A stretch of 32,423 nt of DNA. It comes from Methylobacterium indicum. GTDB taxonomy: Bacteria; Pseudomonadota; Alphaproteobacteria; Rhizobiales; Beijerinckiaceae. Below, piece after piece: positions 12,312-20,132 of the stretch. Within the stretch, counting starts at the first letter, position 1, and each line of letters starts with the position of its first letter. The notes below the pieces were generated by a model. That model searched no databases. It was not told where the DNA came from and saw only the letters and a program-made list of their open reading frames with translations. The translations under genes were made by a program, and so were the position numbers. Location: positions 1-32,423 of the forward strand of contig NZ_JTHF01000028.1 of NCBI RefSeq assembly GCF_001043895.1, read 5' to 3'.

Positions 12312-13772
12312 TCAGCCCGCCTTCAAAAACTTCTCGACGCTGCCCGTCAGGCCGCTCGAATGGCCGGCGAGGCTCTCCGACACCGTCCGGACCGATTCGG
12401 CGATCCGGCGCGTGGCGTTGGCGGCGTCCGCCACCGCCACGATGTTCGACGACACCTCCTGGGTCGAGGCGGCCTGCTCCTCGACGGCGCTCGCGATGGC
12501 GAGCGTCAGCCGCGACAGTTCCGCCACCGCCGCGCTGATCGTGGCGATCGCCGCCACCGCCTCGCCGGTCGCTCCCTGGATGTCGCCGATGCGCTGGGTG
12601 ATCTCGCCGGTGGCCTTGGCGGTCTGGCCGGCGAGCTCCTTCACCTCCGCCGCCACCACCGCGAAGCCGCGGCCCGCCGCCCCGGCGCGGGCCGCCTCGA
12701 TCGTGGCATTGAGCGCCAGAAGGTTGGTCTGGTCGGCGATGGTGGAGATCATCCCGACGACCGAATCGACCTCCTTGGCCTTGGTGGAGAGGCTCCGCAC
12801 CGTCGAATCGGTGGCTTCGGCCTGCGCGGCGATCTGCTGGGCGCGCTCGGACACCCGGCCGACCTGACCGGAGATCTCCTGGATCGCGGCCGTCATCTCC
12901 TCGGATCCCGCGGCCACGGTCGCGGCGCGCTCGCGTGCCTCATCGGCTGACTGGCCGAGGCCGTTGGCGGAGCGCTGCATCTCCTCGACCGCGCTGCTCA
13001 TCGCGCCGACGACCTGCGACACGTCCGAGGCCATGTTCACCTGGGCGGTGACCACCGCCCAGGTCAGCATCGGCCCGAGATAGGTGCCGTCCGGGCCCAT
13101 GATCGCCGAGACCTGGAGGTCGAGCGTCTCCGGTCCGAGCTTGATCTTGGTCCGGTGCGGTAGCCGGCTCGCATCGGCCAGCATCCGGCGCTGGTGCGCC
13201 GGGTTCTTGTGGAACACGTCGATCGAGGTCCCGATCATCAGGTCCGTCGCGACCGGAAGGTACTGCCCCAGCGGGCCGAGGGTGTGCCGCGACATCGCGT
13301 TCATGTAGTCGATGCGAAAGTCGTTGTGAGGGTCGGCGGTCATCACCGCGACCGGCATGCCCTCGATCATCGTCAGGAGGCGGCTGACCTCGTTCTTCTT
13401 CTTGGTGATGTTGGCGGCGACCTTCATCACCCGGACCGGTTTGCCGGTCGCATCGAAGACCGGATTGTAGGTTGCCTCGAGCCAGACGCGCTTGCCGTTC
13501 CTGCCGACGCGCAGGAACTCGCCGGCGAAGAACTGACCCTTGCGTAATGTCTCCCAGAACGTTGCGTACTCGGCAGAGTTGGACGTCTCGTCATCGAGGA
13601 ACATCCGGTGATGACGGCCGACGATCTCGTCGAGCCGGTAATCGAGTTGATCGAGGAAATTGGCGTTGGCCGTGATCACGGTGCCATCGAGGTTGAACTC
13701 GATGATCGCAAGCGAGTTGTCGAGCGCGGCGAGCTTTGCCCCGCACAAATCATCCTGCCGCTTGCGAAACAT
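12312..13772 (-). CDS. Soluble PAS-PAS methyl-accepting chemotaxis protein
   Basis: This is a cytoplasmic chemoreceptor-like protein of 486 aa without any transmembrane segment. PAS domain 1 spans about residues 15-125 ([19 protein letters not shown], with a PAC-like tail ending [14 protein letters not shown]). PAS domain 2 spans about 130-240. A methyl-accepting signalling domain fills the C-terminal part from about residue 265. Its hairpin tip is canonical ([20 protein letters not shown]), so it should bind CheA/CheW. The start at 13772 (MFRKRQ) has a perfect AGGAGG at 13781-13786, nine bases upstream; a longer in-frame opening upstream is rejected. A perfect dyad lies just above the ribosome binding site. 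The ligand is unknown; PAS domains of this kind often bind haem, flavin or small metabolites. No other che genes are in the window. Confidence 0.92.
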   Translation of the reverse strand: MFRKRQDDLCGAKLAALDNSLAIIEFNLDGTVITANANFLDQLDYRLDEIVGRHHRMFLDDETSNSAEYATFWETLRKGQFFAGEFLRVGRNGKRVWLEATYNPVFDATGKPVRVMKVAANITKKKNEVSRLLTMIEGMPVAVMTADPHNDFRIDYMNAMSRHTLGPLGQYLPVATDLMIGTSIDVFHKNPAHQRRMLADASRLPHRTKIKLGPETLDLQVSAIMGPDGTYLGPMLTWAVVTAQVNMASDVSQVVGAMSSAVEEMQRSANGLGQSADEARERAATVAAGSEEMTAAIQEISGQVGRVSERAQQIAAQAEATDSTVRSLSTKAKEVDSVVGMISTIADQTNLLALNATIEAARAGAAGRGFAVVAAEVKELAGQTAKATGEITQRIGDIQGATGEAVAAIATISAAVAELSRLTLAIASAVEEQAASTQEVSSNIVAVADAANATRRIAESVRTVSESLAGHSSGLTGSVEKFLKAG

Positions 13773-14319
13773 GGTGTGGTCCTCCTGTGACCAGATTTCG
13801 TTCGAAATCTGGATGGGAGGTGTGAAGTGTTGCTTAAAGTTACCGTTTGTGTTTCGCGGGTACCGATCGCCCGGACGAGGCTGCGGTCGCCGGTCGGGCT
13901 GCAATTGTCGTGTTCCGGCAATCCCTTGCCGGTAGCGGCGCCGAGCGGCGCCGTTGCCCGGCCTGGAACTCACGGGCATCCCTAACGGTAATGTTCGACC
14001 TTGGGGCCGGTCGTGGTCGTGGGCACCAGGGAAGCGGGGATGTGCCGGGACCTGCCCTCTCGTACGCGTATCCGCCCCGTCTGGCGCGCGCTTGTCCAAA
14101 ACGCATTCGGCTCGGCGGATCGCAGGGTCGTCCTGGTCGACGCGGAGCGTGGAGCCCCGCGTCGAACGGCCCGGCCCGCAACGGCCGGGCGGTCTTTCGT
14201 CCGAGACGCCGGATCAGCCGGTTTCCGATCGACCGCTTCGCGATGCGGAAACCGGCCTCGCTCAAGCGCCGCGCAGGCTCTCGATACGACTTCCGGAAAA
14301 GGATCTCCCGGAGATCGTA
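13773..14319. other. 547-base non-coding region between two minus-strand genes
   Basis: Apart from the chemoreceptor ribosome binding site and dyad, I see no gene. The 13813-13860 stretch is AT-richer and probably holds the chemoreceptor promoter on the minus strand. Several hairpins follow: 13915-13921/13926-13932 (7 bp), 14169-14176/14183-14190 (8 bp), and a perfect 10-bp stem 14218-14227/14246-14255 with a further 4-bp inner stem. Open frames across it have no recognisable protein character. Confidence 0.5.
13791..13812. promoter_or_regulatory. Dyad in the 5' UTR of the chemoreceptor gene
   Basis: Perfect 10-bp arms CCAGATTTCG (13791-13800) and CGAAATCTGG (13803-13812) are separated by TT. 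The dyad is AT-rich for this genome and ends four bases before the AGGAGG ribosome binding site. It could be an operator, or an RNA hairpin that limits ribosome access. Confidence 0.5.
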
Positions 14320-14321
14320 TC
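14283..14321 (-). terminator. Possible terminator hairpin of the aminotransferase gene
   Basis: GATACGA (14283-14289) pairs with TCGTATC (14315-14321), with inner CCGG pairing possible. The stem overlaps the stop codon of the minus-strand aminotransferase. There is no clear T run beyond it, so this is tentative. Confidence 0.3.
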
Positions 14322-15702
14322 AGACGGCCGTCAGGCCCTGCTCGCGGATCCAGGCCTGGGTGCGGTCGAGCGCGGTGCCGAGGCGGTCGAACAGGGTGTC
14401 GATCTCGTCCGGGCGGATCACCAGGGGCGGGCAGACCGCGACGCGGTCGCCGGTGAGGAAGCGGACGATCAGCCCCTCTTCCTGGGCGAAGGCGACGCAG
14501 CGGGCGGCGACGCCCGCCTTCGGGTCGTACTGGCGCTTCGTCGCCTTGTCGGCGACGATCTCGAGGCCGCCGATCAGGCCGAGGCCCTTGGCCTCGCCGA
14601 CGAGCGGGTGCTCCTCCAGGGCAGACAGGCGGCGCTGGAAGTGCGGCGCCTTCTCGGCCGCGCCCTCGATGATCTTGTCGCGCCGATAGATCTCGATGGT
14701 CTTGAGCGCCACCGCGCTCGCCACCGGATGGCCCGAATAGGTGGTGCCGTGGCCGAAGGTGCCGATCTTGCGGCTCTGGTCCTGCATCGCCTGGTAGAGC
14801 GTCTCGTCGACCGTGACGCCGCCGAGCGGCATGTAGGCCGAGGTCAGCGCCTTGGCGAAGGACAGGCTGTGGGGCTTCATGCCCATGGCCTCGGAGCCGA
14901 ACCAGGTACCGAGCCGGCCGAAGCCGCAGATCACCTCGTCGGCGATGAACCGCACGTCGTAGCGGGCGAGCACCGGCGCGATCGCGGCGAAATAGCCCTT
15001 CGGCGGCACGATGGCGCCGCCCGCACCCATCACCGGCTCGGCGATGAAGGCGGCGACCGTCTCGGGGCCCTCGCGCAGGATCATCTCCTCCAGCTCGGCC
15101 GCGAGCCGCGCCGAGTAGGCCTCCTCGGTCTCGCCGGCCTCGGCGCCGCGGTAATGGTGCGGGCAGGCGGCGTGCAGGAAGCCCGGCAGCGGCAGGTCCC
15201 AGTCGGCGTGGTTGGCGGTGAGCCCGGTGAGCGAGGCCGACGCCACGGTGACGCCGTGATAGCCCTTGTGCCGGCCGATGATCTTCTTCTTCTGCGGCCG
15301 GCCAAGCGCGTTGTTGAGGTACCAGGTCAGCTTGACCTGGGTGTCGTTGGCCTCCGAGCCGGACGAGGTGAAGAACACCTTCGAGACCGGGATCGGCGCC
15401 AGCTCCTTGAGGGTCTCGGCGAGCTCGATCGCCGGGTCGTGGCTGCGGCCGGAAAACAGGTGGGTGAAGGGCAGGCGCGCCATCTGCTCGCGGGCGGCCT
15501 CGACCAGCTCCTCGTTGGAATAGCCGAGCGCGGTGCACCACAGGCCGGCCATGCCCTCGAGATAGGGCCGCCCGTCGGTGTCGTAGACCCAGACGCCGTG
15601 GCCGCGCTCCAGCACCAGCGGCCCCGTCTGCCGGAAGGCCGCCAGGTTGGTGTAGGGGTGGATCAGGGTTTCGACGTCGCGGGTGGCGAGGTTCGAGAGC
15701 AT
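14320..15702 (-). CDS. Class III omega-aminotransferase (PLP-dependent)
   Basis: This is a fold-type I, subgroup III transaminase of 460 aa. It probably moves an omega-amino group from a diamine, beta-alanine or similar amine to pyruvate or another keto acid. Family marks are IHPYTNLAAF near the N-terminus, GMAGLWCTALGY, FFTSSGSEANDTQ, GRHKGYHGVT, and VICGFGRLGTW. PLP ligands are Asp255 in FIADEVICGFGR and Lys284 in LSFAKALTSAYMPLGG, spaced 29 residues apart as usual. GTTYSGHPVA lies later. The overall pattern resembles pyruvate-dependent omega-transaminases (SpuC and Chromobacterium type) more than ornithine, acetylornithine or GABA enzymes. The start at 15702 (MLSNLATRDV) is chosen because the upstream in-frame extension is not family-like. 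It is divergent from the Cys-cluster protein gene. The exact substrate cannot be read from the sequence. Confidence 0.9.
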   Translation of the reverse strand: MLSNLATRDVETLIHPYTNLAAFRQTGPLVLERGHGVWVYDTDGRPYLEGMAGLWCTALGYSNEELVEAAREQMARLPFTHLFSGRSHDPAIELAETLKELAPIPVSKVFFTSSGSEANDTQVKLTWYLNNALGRPQKKKIIGRHKGYHGVTVASASLTGLTANHADWDLPLPGFLHAACPHHYRGAEAGETEEAYSARLAAELEEMILREGPETVAAFIAEPVMGAGGAIVPPKGYFAAIAPVLARYDVRFIADEVICGFGRLGTWFGSEAMGMKPHSLSFAKALTSAYMPLGGVTVDETLYQAMQDQSRKIGTFGHGTTYSGHPVASAVALKTIEIYRRDKIIEGAAEKAPHFQRRLSALEEHPLVGEAKGLGLIGGLEIVADKATKRQYDPKAGVAARCVAFAQEEGLIVRFLTGDRVAVCPPLVIRPDEIDTLFDRLGTALDRTQAWIREQGLTAV

Positions 15703-15854
15703 CGTCGCGATCGCTTTCTTTGTCGGGGAACCGGAGAGGCTCCCGATGGGCGGAGCAGAATTCGCTTGCGCCGTCACACTAGCGGCGCGATGCCGACGCA
15801 CAACCCGGGCCGCCCTCGCGGAACCCCCGCACATTCCTGGTCAGACCGACGCGC

Positions 15855-16391
15855 ATGCTCGACCCCGCCGAACTCGTCTCGACGCCCGCGCCCGGCCGCG
15901 CCTGCGGCGCCTGCACCCTGTGCTGCAAGGTCTACGACGTGCCGGCGGTGGAGAGCGTGGCCGGCGAGTGGTGCCGCCACGCCAAGCCGGGCCGCGGCTG
16001 CGGCATCCACGAGACGCGGCCCGGCCATTGCCGCGCCTTCCACTGCCTGTGGATGACGGAAGGCTGGATCGGCCCGGAATGGAAGCCCGACAAGGCCAAG
16101 ATGGTGCTGAGCCTCGATCCGACGACGCGCTTCCTGCACGTCCAGGTCGATCCGAGCCAGCCGTCGGTCTGGAAGCGCGAACCGTATTACAGCCAGCTCA
16201 AGCGCTGGGCCGTCGCCTCGCTGCCGCAGCGCCGGCACGTGCTGGTCTTCGTCAACCGCAGCGCCACCGTGGTGCTGCCGGACCGGGACGTGCCGCTCGG
16301 CGTCTTCCTGCCGGGCGACCGGCTCGTCGCCCGCGAGCGGATGACGCCGAACGGCGTCGTCCTCGACGTGGAGAAGCGGACGGTCAGCTGA
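15855..16391 (+). CDS. YkgJ-like Cys-cluster (zinc/iron-chelating) protein
   Basis: This 178-aa soluble protein has an N-terminal Cys cluster: CGACTLCC (Cys17, Cys20, Cys23, Cys24), then Cys40, Cys49, Cys59 and Cys64 (CGIHETRPGHCRAFHC). This is the CxxCxxxC-type pattern of the YkgJ family, annotated as a putative metal-chelating domain. The C-terminal 100 residues carry no further Cys and look like a beta-rich domain (HVLVFVNRSATVVLP, PLGVFLPGDRLVA) seen in alphaproteobacterial members. The start ATG at 15855 lies 152 bases from the divergent aminotransferase start. No characterised function is known to me. Confidence 0.8.
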   Translation: MLDPAELVSTPAPGRACGACTLCCKVYDVPAVESVAGEWCRHAKPGRGCGIHETRPGHCRAFHCLWMTEGWIGPEWKPDKAKMVLSLDPTTRFLHVQVDPSQPSVWKREPYYSQLKRWAVASLPQRRHVLVFVNRSATVVLPDRDVPLGVFLPGDRLVARERMTPNGVVLDVEKRTVS

Positions 16392-16407
16392 GCCGCCCGC
16401 ACCCGCT

Positions 16408-16902
16408 TCAGCCGCGATCGGCCCGGGCGGCGTCGCGCCAGGCCAGCACCACCCGCTCCAGCTCGTCCACGTCCCCGGGGGGCAGCCGCCCGAGGGTGCG
16501 GGTGACGTAGGCGCGCTGCGCCGCGATGCCCGATTGCGCCAGCGCCAGCCCGGCCTCGGTCAGGTGGAGGGCGTGCGAGCGCCGGTCGCCCGGGATCGGC
16601 CGGCGCTCGACGAGGCCGGCCTCGACCAGACGATCGATCAGCCCCGAGACGTTACCCTTGGTGACGTAGAGCCGCTCGGCCAGTTCCTGCTGGGTCAGGC
16701 CCTCCCGCTCCGACAGGGTCGAGAGCGCGTCGAATTGCGGGATCGAGAGCCCGACCGCCTTCAACTCCGCCGCCACCGCGGCCGAGACGCGCCGGTGCAG
16801 GCGGATGAAGCGGAACCAGACCCGCAGCGGATCGGCCCCGGCGTGAGCGTCGGCCGGCATCGGGTCTGCGGCGAGGGTCCGGGCGGGAGAGGAGGCGGTC
16901 AT
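16408..16902 (-). CDS. MarR-family transcriptional regulator
   Basis: This is a winged helix-turn-helix regulator of 164 aa. A dimerisation helix lies near the N-terminus (WFRFIRLHRRVSAAV). The DNA-recognition part is LTQQELAERLYVTKGNVSGLIDRL, and the wing is VERRPIPGDRRSHALHLTEAG (about residues 100-120). A long C-terminal dimerisation helix follows. It is divergent from the acyl-CoA synthetase gene across 191 bases, so it may control that gene and itself. An AT-rich patch directly before its start (16908-16920) could hold the operator. The ligand is unknown, although aromatic or fatty acyl-CoA ligands are common when MarR genes flank CoA ligases. Confidence 0.9.
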   Translation of the reverse strand: MTASSPARTLAADPMPADAHAGADPLRVWFRFIRLHRRVSAAVAAELKAVGLSIPQFDALSTLSEREGLTQQELAERLYVTKGNVSGLIDRLVEAGLVERRPIPGDRRSHALHLTEAGLALAQSGIAAQRAYVTRTLGRLPPGDVDELERVVLAWRDAARADRG

Positions 16903-17093
16903 CGGAATAGTTTACATCGGAACCATCCCGGCGCCATCCATCGGCGCCGACGATCCCCGGATGCGCGCGGGCGCCGCTCTAGCCGCCTCCGCACCGCTGC
17001 CGTAAGCTCCCCTCCCATGACCGTGGGTCCACGAGGCCCCGGCGATCGAGGGCGCGGCCGCGACCGCGCTCCCCACGGGAAGGAAGACACGCC

Positions 17094-18722
17094 ATGCTCG
17101 GCCTGATGCAGGACTGGCCCCTGCTGATCCACCGCGTCATCGACTATGCCGCGCTCCAGCACGGCGCCCGCCCGGTGATCTCGCGCTCGGTCGAGGGGCC
17201 GATGCACCGGACCGACTACGCCACGATCCGGCAGCGGGCCCTGCGTCTCTCGAAGCGCCTCACGGCCGACGGCATCGGCCTCGGCGACCGGGTCGCGACG
17301 CTGGCCTGGAACACCTGGCGCCACCTCGAGGCCTGGTACGGCATCACCGGCGTGGGGGCGATCTACCACACGGTCAACCCGCGGCTGTTCGAGGAGCAGA
17401 TCGCCTACATCGTCAACCACGCCGAGGACCGGATTCTCCTCCTCGACCTCACCTTCCTGCCGCTGGTCGAGCGCCTGGCCGACAAGCTGCCGACGATCGA
17501 GCGCTACGTCGTGCTCACCGACGGCGCCCACATGCCGCAGACATCCTTGCGCAACGCCGTCGCCTACGAGGACTGGCTGGCGGAGGCCGACGACGACTTC
17601 GCCTGGGCGACCTTCGACGAGAACACGGCGGCCGGGCTCTGCTACACGTCGGGCACCACCGGCCTGCCGAAGGGCGTGCTCTACTCGCACCGCTCGAACG
17701 TGCTGCTCGCGCTCACGGTCAACAACCCGGCCTACATCGCGCTCTCGCCCAACGACATGGCGATGCCGGTGGTGCCGCTGTTCCACGCAAATGCCTGGGG
17801 CTTCACCTTCGCGGCGCCGATGTCGGGGGCCGGCCTCGTCATGCCGGGCCCGAAGCTCGACGGCGCCTCGGTGCTCGACATCCTGGAGAGCACCGGCGTC
17901 ACCGTCACGGCCGCGGTGCCGACCGTGTGGCTCGGCCTGCTCCAGCACCTCGACGCGACGGGCAGCCGCCTCACCCACCTCAAGCGGGTCGTGATCGGCG
18001 GCTCGGCCTGCCCGCGGGCGATGACCGAGCGCTTCGAGCGCGATTTCGGCGTCACCGTCGACCATGCCTGGGGCATGACCGAGATGAGCCCGATCGGCTC
18101 CTACTGCTCGCTCAAGCCCGAGGTGGCCCATCTCCAGGGCGAGGCCCGCCTCGACCTCAAGATGAAGCAGGGCTACGCCCCCTTCGGCGTCGAATTCCGG
18201 CTCACCGACGACGACAACCGCGACCTGCCCTGGGACGGCACCACCTTCGGGCGCCTGAAGGTCGCGGGCTTCGCGGTGGCCAAGGCCTATTTCCGCTCCG
18301 ACGAGCCGATCCTCGACGATCGCGGCTTCTTCGACACCGGCGACGTCGCCACGATCGACGAGCACGGCTACATGGCGATCACCGACCGCTCGAAGGACGT
18401 GATCAAGTCCGGCGGCGAGTGGATCTCCTCGATCGACCTGGAAAACCTGGCGGTCGGCCATCCGGACGTGGCGGAGGCCGCGGTGATCGGCGTGCAGCAC
18501 CCGAAATGGGACGAGCGCCCGCTCCTCATTGTGGTGCCCAAGGAGGGCCGCACCCCCGACAAGGCCGACATCCTGGCCTTCATGGCGCCGCGCATCGCCA
18601 AGTGGTGGATGCCCGACGACGTGGTGGTGGTTCAGGCCATCCCCCATACCGCCACCGGCAAGATCCAGAAGACGGCGCTCCGCGACCAGTTCCGGGATTA
18701 CCGGCTGCCCGGGGCGGCGTGA
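17094..18722 (+). CDS. Fatty acyl-CoA synthetase (AMP-forming, AlkK-like)
   Basis: This 542-aa member of the adenylate-forming (ANL) superfamily activates a carboxylic acid, probably a medium- or long-chain fatty acid, to its CoA thioester through an acyl-AMP. The AMP-binding P-loop YTSGTTGLPKG starts at Tyr184. PLFHANAWG, WGMTEMSPIG, FDTGDVATIDEHGY, the hinge region DRSKDVIKSGGEWISS and the catalytic C-terminal lysine (Lys523 in TATGKIQKTALR) are all present. HANAWG, EWISS and the overall length match the AlkK/medium-chain group annotated as long-chain-fatty-acid--CoA ligase. It is divergent from a MarR regulator. A GC hairpin follows the stop. Confidence 0.93.
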   Translation: MLGLMQDWPLLIHRVIDYAALQHGARPVISRSVEGPMHRTDYATIRQRALRLSKRLTADGIGLGDRVATLAWNTWRHLEAWYGITGVGAIYHTVNPRLFEEQIAYIVNHAEDRILLLDLTFLPLVERLADKLPTIERYVVLTDGAHMPQTSLRNAVAYEDWLAEADDDFAWATFDENTAAGLCYTSGTTGLPKGVLYSHRSNVLLALTVNNPAYIALSPNDMAMPVVPLFHANAWGFTFAAPMSGAGLVMPGPKLDGASVLDILESTGVTVTAAVPTVWLGLLQHLDATGSRLTHLKRVVIGGSACPRAMTERFERDFGVTVDHAWGMTEMSPIGSYCSLKPEVAHLQGEARLDLKMKQGYAPFGVEFRLTDDDNRDLPWDGTTFGRLKVAGFAVAKAYFRSDEPILDDRGFFDTGDVATIDEHGYMAITDRSKDVIKSGGEWISSIDLENLAVGHPDVAEAAVIGVQHPKWDERPLLIVVPKEGRTPDKADILAFMAPRIAKWWMPDDVVVVQAIPHTATGKIQKTALRDQFRDYRLPGAA

Positions 18723-18726
18723 GGGC

Positions 18727-18744
18727 GGGGGGCGTTCGCCCCCC
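18727..18744 (+). terminator. GC-hairpin after the acyl-CoA synthetase gene
   Basis: GGGGGGC (18727-18733) pairs with GCCCCCC (18738-18744) around GTTC, starting five bases after the stop. There is no T run. Similar G-run/C-run hairpins are common after genes in such genomes; termination is inferred. Confidence 0.45.
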
Positions 18745-18852
18745 CCGACCGCCAAGTCGACGGCGCGACCATATCGCGCGTCCGCCGCACCATGACGGCG
18801 GGCGCGCCGCGCCCATCTCGCGACGGAGAGACGTCCGGCAGCGAGGGGTGGG

Positions 18853-19254
18853 ATGGGGGCCGATCTGACCGTCTACTACGATGGGGCCTGCCCGCTCTGT
18901 CGCCGCGAGATCGCGCATTATCGCGGCCGGGCCGGGGCCGAGCGCGTGCGCTTCGTCGACCTCGCGGGCCCGGGCCGTCCCGATCTCGGACCCGGCCTCG
19001 ACCTCGCCGCCGCCCGGGCCCGGTTCCACGTCCGCGAGGCGGACGGGCGCCTCGTCTCGGGGGCCGCGGCCTTCGCGCGGCTCTGGCGACGCTTTCCAGG
19101 CTGGCGCTGGTTCGGGCGCCTCGTCGAGGTGCGGCTCTTCGGGTGGCGGCCCCTGCTGCCTTTCGCCGAGGCCGCCTACCGCCTGTCGCTCACGGTCCGG
19201 CCTTGGCTGGCGCGCCGCCTGCGCGACACGCGCTGCGACGAGGTCTGCCGATGA
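18853..19254 (+). CDS. DCC-family thiol-disulfide oxidoreductase (DUF393)
   Basis: This 133-aa protein has the family-defining N-terminal motif VYYDGACPLCRREI, with Asp10, Cys13 and Cys16 forming a DxxCxxC thioredoxin-like redox centre. The W-rich middle (FPGWRWFGRLVEVRLFGW) and LPFAEAAYRL match the family. It starts at ATG 18853 behind GAGGGG. Its stop codon overlaps the start of the SDR gene (ATGA at 19251-19254), so the two are cotranslated. Substrates of the family are unknown. Confidence 0.88.
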   Translation: MGADLTVYYDGACPLCRREIAHYRGRAGAERVRFVDLAGPGRPDLGPGLDLAAARARFHVREADGRLVSGAAAFARLWRRFPGWRWFGRLVEVRLFGWRPLLPFAEAAYRLSLTVRPWLARRLRDTRCDEVCR

Positions 19255-19985
19255 ATGCGCCGGGGCTTGGGCGCGGGCCGGCAGCGGTCGTCGTCGGCGC
19301 CTCCGGCGGCGTCGGCCGGGCTCTCGTCGCGGCGCTCGCGGCGGGAGGGGACTACGACACGATCTTCGCCCTGTCGCGCACGCCCGCACCCCAACCCGAC
19401 GGGGTGCGGCCCCTGGCGATCGACGTCACGGACGAGGAGTCGGTCATGGCGGCGGCCCGCGACCTCGGCGAGGCCGGGCCGGTCGGGCTCGCCATCGTCG
19501 CCAGCGGCATCCTGCACGGGCCGGGCATCGCGCCCGAGAAGGCGATCCGGGCCCTCGATCCGGCCGCCATGGCGCGGGTCTTCGCCGTCAACACGCTGGG
19601 CCCGGCCCTCGTCGCCAAGCATCTCGTGCCGCTGATGCCCCGCCGGGGCCGCAGCGTCTTTGCCGCCCTCTCGGCCCGGGTCGGCTCGATCGGCGACAAT
19701 CGCCTCGGCGGCTGGTACGCCTACCGGGCCTCCAAGGCGGCGCTGAACCAGGTCCTGCGCACCCTCGCGGTCGAGACCGCGCGCACCCACCCCGACCTGA
19801 TCGTCGCCGGGCTGCATCCCGGCACCGTGCAGACCGCCCTCTCGCAGCCCTTCCGCCCCGAGCCCGGCCCAGGCCTGTTCACCCCGGAGGAGAGCGCCAC
19901 CCACCTCCTGCGGGTGATCGGGGGGCTGACGCGTGAGGAGTCCGGCCGGGTCTTCGCCTGGGACGGGCAGCCGATCCCGCCGTGA
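19251..19985 (+). CDS. Short-chain dehydrogenase/reductase (SDR)
   Basis: This is a classical-type SDR of 244 aa. The cofactor loop is VVVGASGGVGRALV (Gly16, Gly20, Gly22), the catalytic pair is Tyr158 and Lys162 in YAYRASKAALNQ, and VFAVNTLGPALVAKHL corresponds to the central NAG-type region. LHPGTVQTALSQPF matches the CsgA/C-factor-like SDR group often annotated as cell-cell signalling oxidoreductases. The ATG overlaps the stop of the DCC gene by four bases, showing translational coupling; longer in-frame starts upstream run through the DCC gene and are rejected. The substrate is unknown. Confidence 0.9.
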   Translation: MNAPGLGRGPAAVVVGASGGVGRALVAALAAGGDYDTIFALSRTPAPQPDGVRPLAIDVTDEESVMAAARDLGEAGPVGLAIVASGILHGPGIAPEKAIRALDPAAMARVFAVNTLGPALVAKHLVPLMPRRGRSVFAALSARVGSIGDNRLGGWYAYRASKAALNQVLRTLAVETARTHPDLIVAGLHPGTVQTALSQPFRPEPGPGLFTPEESATHLLRVIGGLTREESGRVFAWDGQPIPP

Positions 19986-20132
19986 TCCTCCGGTGATGGC
20001 CCGGGGCATCCCTGTGCCCCCGCCGCCACGCTCCCCGAAATCCCTGTGCAGCACGCCCCGTTCGCCCTTGAGGCAACGCCTCCTTGAATGCGAGCGCGGC
20101 AGGATGGGGCGTGGCCGCGCGCGGGAGCAGGG

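Noticed and set aside
13954..16056. Open frame of 700 codons on the plus strand
   Set aside because: Antisense to the class III aminotransferase, which shows an intact PLP site; the frame has no protein character.
16899..18755. Open frame of 618 codons on the minus strand
   Set aside because: Antisense to the acyl-CoA synthetase; Arg/Gly/His-rich and featureless.
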